Below, one piece after another: positions 7,316 to 16,121 of a DNA stretch of 64,000 bases. This DNA is from an uncultured Maribacter sp. (GTDB taxonomy: Bacteria > Bacteroidota > Bacteroidia > Flavobacteriales > Flavobacteriaceae): the NCBI RefSeq assembly GCF_947496775.1, contig NZ_CANMDU010000009.1, positions 62,001-126,000 on the forward strand, in the 5' to 3' direction. A program made the translations under genes and the position numbers. The notes beneath the pieces were generated by a model, which worked only from the letters and a program-made list of their open reading frames with translations, made no database searches and was not told the origin of the DNA. Each line of letters starts with the position of its first letter. The first letter of the stretch is position 1.

Positions 7316-9406
7316 ATGCAAAGTTTTAGATCAGAAATTGAAAATCCGGTTGTAGAAAAAGACATTATCGATTTAGCAAATAAAATCGAAATGTTTCACA
7401 ATGGAAAATTAGACGAGGAAAAATTTCGAAGCCTACGTTTAGCACGTGGTGTATACGGTCAGCGTCAAGAAGGTGTGCAAATGATTCGTATTAAATTGCC
7501 ATACGGTAAAGTTACTTCAGAGCAATTAAGGCGAATTTCAGATGTTTCCGAAGAGTATTCTACAGGACGTTTGCATATTACTACGCGTCAAGATATTCAA
7601 ATTCACTATGTAGATTTAAATAGAACGCCGGAATTGTGGGCAGAACTAGAAAAGTCTGATATTACTTTGAGAGAAGCTTGTGGTAATGCAGTTCGTAATG
7701 TTACTGCTAGTGAAACAGCAGGAATTGATGTAGATGAGCCTTTTGATGTTTCTCCTTATGCGCAGGCAATTTTTGAATATTTTTTAAGAAATCCTATTAG
7801 TCAAGAATTGGGCCGTAAGTTTAAAGTTTCGTTCTCTTCTTCTGATGCAGATACAGGGCTTTCTTATATGCACGATATTGGTTTTATTGCTAAAATAGAA
7901 AACGGAGTAAGAGGGTTTAAGATTATGTTAGGAGGAGGTTTAGGATCCCAACCTCGTCATGCAGATGAATTATATTCTTTCTTGCCTACAGATAAAATTG
8001 TTCCCTTAATGGAGGGTGTTGTTCGTGTTTTTGACAGATACGGAGAACGTAAAAGTAGAGCTAAAGCACGTTTAAAATTCTTATTAAAAGATTTTGGTTT
8101 AGATGGCTTTAAAGAATTATTAGAACAAGAGCAAAAAGCGCTTCCTTTTCAGAGTTTTGCTATAGATGCTGAGGCATATCCGGCATATAAAATTGCAGAA
8201 GTAAAAACTCCGGTTGTGGAGATAGCGGACCAAAAAGCTTTCGATGCATGGAAGTCTACTAATATAATACCTCAAAAGCAAGAAGGTTATGTAGCCATTG
8301 GAGTAAAAGTTCTTTTAGGAGATTTTTATATAGATAAAGCTCGTCAATTGGCAGATTTAATAGAAAAATATGCGGCGAATGAAGTTCGTTTCTCATTACG
8401 TCAAAATTTTATAATTCCGTTTGTAAAAGAAGAATTAGTTCCTTTTTTCTATACAGAGTTAGAGAAATTAGGCTTTGTGGAAGCGGGTTATAATAAAGCA
8501 ATAGATATTACGGCATGTCCTGGTACAGATACTTGTAACTTAGGTATAGCTAGTAGTACGGGTATTGCAGAGGAGTTAGAGAGAGTAATGAAAGCAGAAT
8601 ATCCGGACTATATTAATAATCCAGATGTGGTTATAAAAATTAGTGGATGTATGAATGCTTGTGGGCAGCATAATATGGCTAATATAGGTTTCCAAGGTAT
8701 GTCTGTAAGAACAAAAGATAAATTAGTAGCTCCGGCATTACAAGTTTTATTAGGAGGTGGTAATATTGGTAATGGAGAAGGCAGATTTGCAGATAAAGTA
8801 GTAAAAATACCAAGTAAAAGAGGCCCAGAAGCATTACGCTTAATCTTAAATGATTTTAATGCAAATGGAAACGGTTTGTCTTTTGCAGATTATTATGCCG
8901 ATAAAGGAGAGCACTATTTTTATGATTTTCTAAAGCATTTAACTGCTGTAGATAATTTAACACAAGAAGATTTTATCGACTGGGGAAACTCGGAAGAATA
9001 TGTAAAGGCAATTGGAGTTGGAGAATGTGCTGGTGTGGTTATAGATTTAATAGCAACACTTTTGTTTGATAGTGAAGAGAAAATAAAAAGTGCAGAAGAA
9101 ACTTTGGAAGTAGAGAAGTATGCAGCTAGTATTTATTACTCTTATTCTTCTATGGTTAATACAGCAAAAGCAATATTAACAGCAGAAAATGTAAAAACAA
9201 ATACACATATTGGTATAATAAAAGATTTTGACAAAACTTTTGTTGCATCAGAAAGAATAGCTTTATCAACTTCTTTTGAAGAATTAGTCCTTCAATTAAA
9301 TAAGCAAGAGCCAACAAAAGAATTTGCGGTAAATTATTTAGAAGACGCAAAAGCATTTTTAAAAGCTATTGAGGCTTTTAGAGAAAAAGAATTAGCGCAA
9401 GCGTAA
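7316..9406 (+). CDS. Ferredoxin-type sirohaem sulfite/nitrite reductase with C-terminal helical extension
   Basis: This enzyme reduces sulfite to sulfide by six electrons; in this cluster sulfite rather than nitrite is the likely substrate. The start is the ATG at 7316 (696 residues), preceded by AGGAGGG; an upstream in-frame GTG at 7277 falls in the hairpin. Two ferredoxin-like halves and two sirohaem domains are recognisable. The cluster ligands are C401 and C407 (ACPGTDTCNLG) and C445 and C449 (SGCMNACGQHN). Beyond about residue 540 there is an extra helical domain of about 150 residues, not part of classical CysI; I recall Bacteroidetes homologues being annotated as HEPN-containing, but that is not provable here. 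cobA and a ferredoxin reductase follow. Confidence 0.9.
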   Translation: MQSFRSEIENPVVEKDIIDLANKIEMFHNGKLDEEKFRSLRLARGVYGQRQEGVQMIRIKLPYGKVTSEQLRRISDVSEEYSTGRLHITTRQDIQIHYVDLNRTPELWAELEKSDITLREACGNAVRNVTASETAGIDVDEPFDVSPYAQAIFEYFLRNPISQELGRKFKVSFSSSDADTGLSYMHDIGFIAKIENGVRGFKIMLGGGLGSQPRHADELYSFLPTDKIVPLMEGVVRVFDRYGERKSRAKARLKFLLKDFGLDGFKELLEQEQKALPFQSFAIDAEAYPAYKIAEVKTPVVEIADQKAFDAWKSTNIIPQKQEGYVAIGVKVLLGDFYIDKARQLADLIEKYAANEVRFSLRQNFIIPFVKEELVPFFYTELEKLGFVEAGYNKAIDITACPGTDTCNLGIASSTGIAEELERVMKAEYPDYINNPDVVIKISGCMNACGQHNMANIGFQGMSVRTKDKLVAPALQVLLGGGNIGNGEGRFADKVVKIPSKRGPEALRLILNDFNANGNGLSFADYYADKGEHYFYDFLKHLTAVDNLTQEDFIDWGNSEEYVKAIGVGECAGVVIDLIATLLFDSEEKIKSAEETLEVEKYAASIYYSYSSMVNTAKAILTAENVKTNTHIGIIKDFDKTFVASERIALSTSFEELVLQLNKQEPTKEFAVNYLEDAKAFLKAIEAFREKELAQA

Positions 9407-9414
9407 TATATAAA

Positions 9415-10203
9415 ATGAAAAGGCAAAGCAAAACATATAATAACTACCCTAATGGACTTTTAACCGTTGTAGGAGCGGGTCCTGGAGATGTAGATTTACT
9501 AACGATTAAGGGAGCAAAAGCATTACAAGATGCCGATGTTGTTTTGTACGATGCTTTGGTAGATGTAAAGTTATTGAAATATGCAGACAATGCTGAGCAT
9601 ATTTTTGTTGGAAAAAGAAGAGGGTGTTATTCGTATCAACAAGATCAGATAAATGAACTAATTGTTAGTAGAGCAAAGAGTCATGGAAAAGTAGTTCGTT
9701 TAAAAGGCGGAGATCCTTTTGTTTTTGGTCGTGGTGCAGAAGAAATGGAATATGCTGCTAAACATGGAGTAGATGTAGCAGTGGTTCCAGGTATATCTTC
9801 ATCTGTTTCTGTGCCTGCGTCGCAGAACATTCCTGTGACAAAAAGAGGTTCTTCGGAGAGTTTTTGGGTAATTACTGGGACAACAAAAAATCATGTGTTA
9901 TCTACAGATGTTGCATTGGCCGCTAAGTCTAATGCTACCGTGATTATTTTAATGGGCATGAGTAAACTACCTGAAATAGTTTCTCTTTTTAAGAGTGAAG
10001 AAAAATCCGAGTTACCAATTGCTATTATCCAAAATGGTACTCGTAAAAATGAAAAAGTAGGGATAGGAACAATAAAAAATATTGAAGAAATCGTCGCAAG
10101 TAAGGAGTTGAAAAATCCTGCGATTATAATAATAGGAGAAGTAGTCAAGCATAGAGCGGCATTGAAAGAAGCTGTAAGTACATATATACAAGAATTAAGT
10201 TAG
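9415..10203 (+). CDS. cobA: Uroporphyrinogen-III C-methyltransferase (sirohaem synthesis)
   Basis: SAM-dependent enzyme that methylates uroporphyrinogen III at C2 and C7 to give precorrin-2, the precursor of the sirohaem used by the upstream sulfite reductase. The 262 residues show the family blocks VGAGPGDVDLLTIKGAKAL near 18-36, GKRRGCYSYQQDQIN, the SAM-binding VRLKGGDPFVFGRGAEE and VVPGISS. It is CobA/SUMT alone, without the CysG dehydrogenase/ferrochelatase part. The gene starts 8 bp after the reductase and ends 6 bp before the FAD reductase, indicating one operon. Confidence 0.95.
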   Translation: MKRQSKTYNNYPNGLLTVVGAGPGDVDLLTIKGAKALQDADVVLYDALVDVKLLKYADNAEHIFVGKRRGCYSYQQDQINELIVSRAKSHGKVVRLKGGDPFVFGRGAEEMEYAAKHGVDVAVVPGISSSVSVPASQNIPVTKRGSSESFWVITGTTKNHVLSTDVALAAKSNATVIILMGMSKLPEIVSLFKSEEKSELPIAIIQNGTRKNEKVGIGTIKNIEEIVASKELKNPAIIIIGEVVKHRAALKEAVSTYIQELS

Positions 10204-10209
10204 AGTAAA

Positions 10210-11271
10210 ATGATAAAGACAGATATATTAATAATTGGTGCAGGGCCAACAGGTTTGTTTACCGTATTTGAGGCGGGATTATTAAAATTAAAATGTCATC
10301 TTATTGATGCATTACCACAACCTGGAGGACAGTGTTCAGAGATTTACCCTAAAAAACCTATTTACGATATTCCAGCATTTCCGGAAATTTTGGCTGGAGA
10401 TTTAGTAGATAATTTAATGGAGCAAATAAAGCCCTTTGAAGCAGGGTTTACTTTAGGAGAAAGAGCAGAAACTTTAGATAAATTAGAGGATGGTACTTTT
10501 GTAGTAACAACTAATAAAGGTACACAGCATAACGCTCCGGTGGTTGTTATTGCAGGAGGTTTGGGGTCTTTTGAACCAAGAAAACCGCCTTTGACTAATA
10601 TTCAAGATTTTGAAGATAAGGGAGTTGCGTATATGATTAAAGATCCAGAAGTATATCGCGATAAAAAAGTGGTAATCGCAGGAGGAGGCGATTCTGCTTT
10701 GGACTGGTCTATATTTTTAGCAGATGTCGCATCTGAAGTATCTTTAGTTCATAGAAGAAATGAGTTTCGTGGAGCTTTAGATTCTGTAGAAAAGGCATCA
10801 GAGTTAGCTAAACTAGGAAAGATAAAATTATACACCGAAGCAGAGATAAAGGAATTACATGGTGATGATGCTCTAAAAGCTGTAGTTATTAAGCATAAAG
10901 ATGAAGGTAAAGAGGATACTTACTTAGAAGTAGATAATTTTATTCCTTTATTTGGTTTATCTCCAAAATTGGGACCAATAGGTAATTGGGGCTTAGAGAT
11001 AGAGAAAAATGCTATTAAAGTAAATAATGCAAAAGATTATCAAACGAATATACCAGGAGTTTTTGCAATAGGTGATGTAAATACATACGAAGGAAAGTTG
11101 AAATTGATACTTTCTGGTTTTCATGAAGCGGCAGTAATGTGTCAGTATGCATATAAAATTATAAACCCTAATAAACGTTTTGTGATGAAGTACACAACCG
11201 TAGGTGGAGTTGAAGGTTTTGATGGAAGTAAAAAAGAAGCTAAAAAAGAAGTAATTCAGAGTATAGCTTAA
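10210..11271 (+). CDS. Ferredoxin-NADP+ reductase, thioredoxin-reductase-like type
   Basis: FAD/NADPH flavoprotein that passes electrons from NADPH to ferredoxin. The FAD motif GAGPTGLF is at 9-16, the NADP motif GGGDSALDW is in the middle, and the C-terminal FAD block reads AIGDVNTYEGKLKLILSGF. There is no CxxC pair, which separates it from true thioredoxin reductase. With 353 residues it matches the TrxR-like FNR family (YumC type). As last gene of the sulfite-reductase operon it is the obvious electron source for that enzyme through ferredoxin. A strong terminator follows. Confidence 0.9.
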   Translation: MIKTDILIIGAGPTGLFTVFEAGLLKLKCHLIDALPQPGGQCSEIYPKKPIYDIPAFPEILAGDLVDNLMEQIKPFEAGFTLGERAETLDKLEDGTFVVTTNKGTQHNAPVVVIAGGLGSFEPRKPPLTNIQDFEDKGVAYMIKDPEVYRDKKVVIAGGGDSALDWSIFLADVASEVSLVHRRNEFRGALDSVEKASELAKLGKIKLYTEAEIKELHGDDALKAVVIKHKDEGKEDTYLEVDNFIPLFGLSPKLGPIGNWGLEIEKNAIKVNNAKDYQTNIPGVFAIGDVNTYEGKLKLILSGFHEAAVMCQYAYKIINPNKRFVMKYTTVGGVEGFDGSKKEAKKEVIQSIA

Positions 11272-11297
11272 AAATAGTTTATTTTTAATTAGTCAGG

Positions 11298-11334
11298 AAA
11301 ACCTCCTTAATCTTTATGATTAGGAGGTTTTTTA
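11298..11334 (+). terminator. Terminator of the sulfate-reduction operon
   Basis: AAAACCTCCTTAATC pairs with GATTAGGAGGTTTT with a single bulged T and a TTTAT loop, followed by a T-run. Confidence 0.85.
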
Positions 11335-11416
11335 TTTAAATGGAGTATGTAATAGTAATTTTTTTATTTTTAGGACGTTTAGTTTTTATTAATAACGATA
11401 ACCTAAAAACAGAATT

Positions 11417-11785
11417 ATGAATTGGTACTTAAAAGTTTTAAAGCAATACGCAGATTTTAAAGGAAGGGCAAGAAGAAAAGAATATTGGATGTTCTTTTTA
11501 TTTAATATAATTATTTCTTACGGAATAATGGGTCTTGCTTTAGGCTTGGAAATGCCTTCTTTGTCTATATTGTCTTCTATTTATTCGTTAGCGGTACTTG
11601 TTCCGGGTATTGCAGTAGGGGTAAGAAGAATGCACGATGTTGGTAAAAGCGGCTGGTTTTTATTAATACCTATCTATAATCTTATTTTGGCGTGTACTAA
11701 TAGTGAAGAGGGAGATAATAAATGGGGCGCAAATCCTAAAAACCCTAATAACGAGTTAAACGAAATAGGAGTTTCAGAAGCATAA
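11417..11785 (+). CDS. DUF805 membrane protein (copy 1)
   Basis: A 122-residue integral membrane protein of the DUF805 family. It begins WYLKVLKQYADFKGRARRKE, the typical first block, followed by membrane segments at about 26-46 and 53-71, then the family signature VRRMHDVGKSGW (74-85) and a third membrane segment. The polar tail contains GDNKWGANPKNP, also typical of the family. The function of DUF805 proteins is not known. A second copy follows 88 bp downstream. It has its own terminator, so it may be transcribed alone. Confidence 0.85.
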   Translation: MNWYLKVLKQYADFKGRARRKEYWMFFLFNIIISYGIMGLALGLEMPSLSILSSIYSLAVLVPGIAVGVRRMHDVGKSGWFLLIPIYNLILACTNSEEGDNKWGANPKNPNNELNEIGVSEA

Positions 11786-11808
11786 TCCTTTTCGAGAAGA
11801 TAAAATTT

Positions 11809-11844
11809 AAAAGAGATAAAACATACTAGTTTTATCTCTTTTTT
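11809..11844 (+). terminator. Terminator after DUF805 copy 1
   Basis: AAAAGAGATAAAAC pairs perfectly with GTTTTATCTCTTTT around the loop ATACTA, with further Ts. The 14-bp stem is followed by the second DUF805 gene. Confidence 0.85.
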
Positions 11845-11873
11845 CGTTTAAAATATTCATTAAAATTTATAGC

Positions 11874-12269
11874 ATGGAGTGGTATTTAATGGCTTTTAAA
11901 AAGTATGCAGATTTTTCAGGAAGGTCAAGGCGCAAGGAGTATTGGATGTTTGTGTTGTTTAATATTATTATAATTTTTGGTGTAGTATTCATCTCAGAAG
12001 CAATAGGTCTAGAGGAGTATATGATGATTCCGTTAGGCTTGTATATATTAGGGATAATTGTACCTTCATTAGCTTTGGCGGTAAGAAGGTTGCATGATCA
12101 AGGTAAGAGTGGAGGATATTTTTTTGTGCGTTTTATTCCCTTAATCGGTAATATTTGGTACTTAGTTTTAATGTGTACAGATGGCGAATACGGTTCTAAT
12201 TCGTATGGAATCGACCCTAAGCAACCAATGGATAATGAAATTGATGATATAGGCGTAGAGGAAGTGTAG
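11874..12269 (+). CDS. DUF805 membrane protein (copy 2)
   Basis: A 131-residue paralogue of the preceding gene. Of the first 36 residues 26 are identical to copy 1 (shared WYL, YADF, RRKEYWMF, LFNIII), and the signature VRRLHDQGKSGG is present, with the final W changed to G. There are three predicted membrane segments and the same type of tail (YGSNSYGIDPKQP). The pair probably arose by tandem duplication; the strong divergence beyond the N-terminus suggests it is not recent. Function unknown. Confidence 0.83.
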   Translation: MEWYLMAFKKYADFSGRSRRKEYWMFVLFNIIIIFGVVFISEAIGLEEYMMIPLGLYILGIIVPSLALAVRRLHDQGKSGGYFFVRFIPLIGNIWYLVLMCTDGEYGSNSYGIDPKQPMDNEIDDIGVEEV

Positions 12270-12443
12270 GCTTTATATAGAAGTTTAAAGTCTAAAGTCA
12301 AATGTGATACGGCCAAGCTTTTAAGTCTTTAGTCTTTATTCTATCTTCTATTTTTTCCAATTCTTTTCCTCAGAAAAATCTCTTCATACTTAGTTTTTTA
12401 GGACAGGATTTTTTTCTTCCTAACCATCAACTATCATAGGAAT
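12270..12443. other. Convergent intergenic region
   Basis: This stretch separates DUF805 copy 2 (+) from the RDD gene (-). It contains related words on opposite strands (TCTAAAGTC near 12289, AAGTCTTTAGTC near 12322) but no convincing T-run terminator, reading frame or RNA gene. Confidence 0.4.
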
Positions 12444-13202
12444 CTACATGTTCTTTGTAAAGTGGTTGTAATCTTTAAGAATACACTTAATAAAATTTTC
12501 TGCGGTTACATCGGGAAGAGGATCTTCTTCTATTACCCCAATAATTTTTTCTTTTAAAAGTAGAATAGTTTTAAAATCATTAGCCTTTTTTGCTCTTAAA
12601 AAATTCTCTTTTATTATTCGCATATCGTTATCCGATAATTTTATAACAGAAAGATAGGTAGGTTTGTAGTTGTCTGCCACTTCTTGTAATATAGTATGGC
12701 TAATATTTACTTTGTTTTTTAAAGTTATAACAGCAGTTCCAGAAGCCATTCCTCCTAATCGTTGATGGTTTTTAGAACTTCCAATGGAAACTAAGGCTAC
12801 TACACCAGAAAAGATATTAATATCAACAAAACGCATTACCCAACGAATAAAAAAGTCTAAGAAAGTGGCTCTATATCCATCAATTTTTACGACTTGTATT
12901 TTTACTAATTTTTTTCCAACGGTTTGTCCTAAAAGCAAAGATTCGGATATAATGGTATAGAAAAAAACAGGGGCTCCAAGAATAATAATGATAGCCATAA
13001 CACTCCAAGGGTCTACATTAAAGTTCTCTTCTAATTCTATACCACCCGAGCTAGAAAAGCTTCCTATAAGAAATAGTATAACTCCTACATAAGCTATTTT
13101 TATAACTAGGTCAATAAAGTACGCTAAAATACGTTCTCCTACTTCAGCAGCAGTAAATGCAATAGTTACATTTTGAGTAGTCGTAATTTGTATTTCTGCC
13201 AT
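12444..13202 (-). CDS. RDD-family membrane protein
   Basis: A 252-residue membrane protein with the RDD domain in residues about 15-160: EVGERILAYFIDLVIKIAYVG (the R..AYFID core), a second membrane segment at about 68-88, QTVGKKLVKIQVV and a third segment near 125-145. The C-terminal 90 residues are soluble and helical. RDD proteins are poorly characterised and have been linked to transport. It diverges from the SpoIIM-like gene with only 22 bp between the start codons, a pairing common in Bacteroidetes, so joint regulation is likely. The ATG at 13202 is the only sensible start. Confidence 0.85.
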   Translation of the reverse strand: MAEIQITTTQNVTIAFTAAEVGERILAYFIDLVIKIAYVGVILFLIGSFSSSGGIELEENFNVDPWSVMAIIIILGAPVFFYTIISESLLLGQTVGKKLVKIQVVKIDGYRATFLDFFIRWVMRFVDINIFSGVVALVSIGSSKNHQRLGGMASGTAVITLKNKVNISHTILQEVADNYKPTYLSVIKLSDNDMRIIKENFLRAKKANDFKTILLLKEKIIGVIEEDPLPDVTAENFIKCILKDYNHFTKNM

Positions 13203-13224
13203 TATATAGTTTTATTTGTTACGC

Positions 13225-14202
13225 ATGAGAGAAGTCGCCTTCATTAGACAAAATAAGGAAAAATGGTTGCAATTTGAAAAGGCCATTGCACAAAAAAAAG
13301 TAGATAATCCGGATGATTTGGCTAATTTATACATGCATTTAATTAATGATTTAGCGTACGCTCAAACTTACTACAAAAAAAGCAAACTTGTAACATATCT
13401 TAATAATCTTGCTGTACGAGTTTATCAAAAAATATATCAAACAAAAAGGGAAGAAGCAAATGTACTTGTTTACTTTTTTAAAGTAGAAGTGCCTTTGTTG
13501 TTATATCAATATAAAAGATATATTCTATATTCTTTTGCATTCTTTTTAGTTGCGGTCCTTGTAGGAATTGTCTCTGCGGCCAATGATGATACTTTTGTGC
13601 GTTTAATATTAGGAGACGACTACGTAAATAAAACATTGCAAAATATTGAAAATGGCGATCCTGTAGCAGTTTATAAGAGTGGTAGTAATTGGGGTAGTTT
13701 TATAGGGATAACTTTTAATAACCTAAAAGTAGGTTTAATGAGTTTTGCTTATGGTGTTACCGGTGGTATTGGTACAGCCTACGTTTTATTGCAAAATGGG
13801 ATTATGCTTGGGGCATTTCAATATTTTTTTGAACAACAAGATGTTCTTTGGAAGAGTGCTAAAGGAATATGGATACACGGAGCAATGGAGATATTTGCCA
13901 TAGTTATAGAAGGGGCAGCCGGTTTCCTTTTAGGAGCAAGTATTTTATTTCCTAAAACATTTTCTAGAATGGTATCCTTTAAAAGAGGAATGCGAGACAG
14001 TATTAAAATTGTAATAAGTACATTTCCGTTTACTATAGCGGCAGGTTTTTTAGAAGGGTTTGTTACGCGTTACTCAGATAGTATGCCTATTTTTTTGGCA
14101 CTTTTAATAATTTTTGGAACGCTGGGTCTTATTTCTTATTACTATTTAATATATCCGTATAAAGTGCATAAAAAAATAATCACTAGTGGTCTTGAAAAAT
14201 AA
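13225..14202 (+). CDS. SpoIIM-like (stage II sporulation protein M / DUF95) membrane protein
   Basis: A 325-residue polytopic membrane protein of the SpoIIM/DUF95 family. The ATG at 13225 (MREVAFIRQNKEKW) is preferred to a TTG 9 bp upstream. The first 90 residues are soluble and helical, followed by a membrane segment at about 92-112 and four or more hydrophobic segments; the family region IHGAMEIFAIVIEGAAGFLLG lies near 210-232. This is not a sporulating organism: in Bacteroidetes the family accompanies MoxR/DUF58 operons, as here. The molecular function is unknown. The next gene overlaps its end. Confidence 0.85.
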   Translation: MREVAFIRQNKEKWLQFEKAIAQKKVDNPDDLANLYMHLINDLAYAQTYYKKSKLVTYLNNLAVRVYQKIYQTKREEANVLVYFFKVEVPLLLYQYKRYILYSFAFFLVAVLVGIVSAANDDTFVRLILGDDYVNKTLQNIENGDPVAVYKSGSNWGSFIGITFNNLKVGLMSFAYGVTGGIGTAYVLLQNGIMLGAFQYFFEQQDVLWKSAKGIWIHGAMEIFAIVIEGAAGFLLGASILFPKTFSRMVSFKRGMRDSIKIVISTFPFTIAAGFLEGFVTRYSDSMPIFLALLIIFGTLGLISYYYLIYPYKVHKKIITSGLEK

Positions 14203-14914
14203 AAAATACATTATTTATTTTTTGTGCATGCTTGGTTTTTCAATCAGGTTAACTTCTGCTGTCGCACAAGAGGGGACTGTAAAAGATGTTCCAGAAGAAA
14301 TTAGGAAACTTCCTAATTCTTTTAAAGAAGAGTACAGAGGAAGTGCATATGATTATGTGGAGTCCGTTTCTTGGCTAGATAAAATTAAGGCGTGGCTGTT
14401 AGATAAATTGGATAGTTGGTTTAGTGTAAATAGTGAAAGAGGTTCTAATATCTTAAGTAATTTAGAAACCTTGTTTTACATACTTGTAATACTAGGAGTG
14501 GTCTATATTATTGTGAGGATGATTCTCAATAAAGAAGGTCGTTGGCTTTTTAGTAGAAAAAGAGAGGAAACTGAGGAACTTAACTATGAGATAGGAGAAG
14601 ATATACATGAAGTGAATTTTGAGGTCCTAATTAAAGAAGCTCTTCAAAATAAGGATTATAGATTAGCAGTTAGGTATAACTATTTACTACTTCTTAAAAA
14701 GTTAGATGAATTCAGTGTAATTAGTTACGATTCTCAAAAAACAACGTATGATTATTCTTTGGATTTAGAAGGTACTTCTTATTCTACAGGGTTTAACAAG
14801 GCTACATATTACTATACCTATATTTGGTATGGAGAGTTTACTATAGACGAAGAAGAATATAAAACCGCATCTTTGGTATATGCGCAAATTTTAAAATCGT
14901 TTAAAAATGCGTAA
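14192..14914 (+). CDS. Membrane protein of the MoxR/DUF58 operon (DUF4129-like)
   Basis: About 240 residues. The start is uncertain: TTG at 14192 gives a good signal sequence (MKNKKYIIYFLCMLGF, cleavage after SAVAQ), GTG at 14186 adds two residues, and ATG at 14228 would remove most of the signal; the first two overlap the SpoIIM-like gene. The mature part has an exported region, one membrane segment near 95-112 (FYILVILGVVYIIVRMIL) and a cytoplasmic helical region resembling DUF4129 (EALQNKDYRLAVRYNYLLLLKKLDE). It presumably works with the neighbouring membrane proteins and the MoxR ATPase. Function unknown. Confidence 0.75.
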   Translation: MKNKKYIIYFLCMLGFSIRLTSAVAQEGTVKDVPEEIRKLPNSFKEEYRGSAYDYVESVSWLDKIKAWLLDKLDSWFSVNSERGSNILSNLETLFYILVILGVVYIIVRMILNKEGRWLFSRKREETEELNYEIGEDIHEVNFEVLIKEALQNKDYRLAVRYNYLLLLKKLDEFSVISYDSQKTTYDYSLDLEGTSYSTGFNKATYYYTYIWYGEFTIDEEEYKTASLVYAQILKSFKNA

Positions 14915-16091
14915 AAAAACAATGCTTATACTTGGGGCAGTTCTAGTGGTATTTATACTAATAGTTACCAATCAGAGCAATGACGTAGATTGGACGCCAA
15001 CATTTGATGAAACGCATACAAAGCCTATGGATACTAAGGTTTTTTATGAGCAGCTTCCATTTTATTTTAAAGGAAAGTCTTCTAAAAAAGTCTATACTAC
15101 TTTTTATGAGTACGACCAGCATTTACGAATGCAAGAAAAGGATACTTTAAAAAATTATGTGAGTATTTCTGGTAGGTATACTATAGATGATACTTCCTTT
15201 AATTCTTTATTGCAATATGTAGAATATGGTAATGAGGCTTTTATATCGGCGTACCATTTTCCGCAATATGTACAAGATACTTTAGGCTTTGAAATAGCAT
15301 ATAATCCTGTAGAATTAAAACAAAAAGAAGCAACGGTATCTTTAAATTATACAAAAGATACGTTGAAGTACACACCAAAAATTCCTTATGGAACTAGTTA
15401 TATTGTAGATTCTACAATGACTTTTAAGAAATTAGGATTTATACAACCTAAAAAAGCACAAAAACACACGAACTTTATTGGAATACCGTATGGAGATGGG
15501 GTATTTTATATTCATACTACCCCAGAAGTTTTTACAAATTACCAAATACTCGAAGCGGAAAGCGCAAGTTATGTCAGTACAGTGATTTCCTATTTGCCTA
15601 CGTTACCTGTATTAATAGATAAAGCTATAAAGTTAGATCCAGAAATAAGTAATAGTCCATTACGCTATATCTTATCTAAAGAGCCTTTAAAATGGGGGTG
15701 GTATTTATTGTTAATTGCAATAGGGTTATTTATACTTTTTAATGCAAAACGTAGACAAAGAATAATCCCAATAAAAGAGCCTTTAAAGAATACAACAACC
15801 GAGTTTGTGCAAACCGTTAGTAATTTACATTATGAAGCGCAAGATTATAATGGTATTATACAAAAAACAATCATTCATTTTTTAGAACATGTCCGTAGTA
15901 CATATCACTTGTCTACAGAGCGTTTAAATGAAGATTTTATAACTAAGTTGGCCTTGCGCTCAGGTAAGTCGGTCGAAGAAATACAGCAATTAGTGAGTTT
16001 AATTATTAAAATGAAATCGCATTCATTTAGAACTAAAGAACCATTAATTACATTAAATAAAGAAATAGAAAAATTCTATAAAAGAAAATAA
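14907..16091 (+). CDS. DUF4350 domain-containing membrane protein
   Basis: A 394-residue protein with an N-terminal membrane anchor (about 5-20), a long exported region (about 21-260), a second membrane segment (about 267-285, WYLLLIAIGLFILFNA) and a cytoplasmic helical tail. It resembles the DUF4350 family that occupies this position between the DUF4129-like and MoxR genes; the exported part would be the binding-like domain. The gene overlaps the previous one by 8 bp and precedes MoxR by 30 bp, so co-transcription is clear. No catalytic motif was seen. Confidence 0.75.
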   Translation: MRKKTMLILGAVLVVFILIVTNQSNDVDWTPTFDETHTKPMDTKVFYEQLPFYFKGKSSKKVYTTFYEYDQHLRMQEKDTLKNYVSISGRYTIDDTSFNSLLQYVEYGNEAFISAYHFPQYVQDTLGFEIAYNPVELKQKEATVSLNYTKDTLKYTPKIPYGTSYIVDSTMTFKKLGFIQPKKAQKHTNFIGIPYGDGVFYIHTTPEVFTNYQILEAESASYVSTVISYLPTLPVLIDKAIKLDPEISNSPLRYILSKEPLKWGWYLLLIAIGLFILFNAKRRQRIIPIKEPLKNTTTEFVQTVSNLHYEAQDYNGIIQKTIIHFLEHVRSTYHLSTERLNEDFITKLALRSGKSVEEIQQLVSLIIKMKSHSFRTKEPLITLNKEIEKFYKRK

Positions 16092-16121
16092 TACATCCCT
16101 TCGAGGGTAAAACAATATAGT

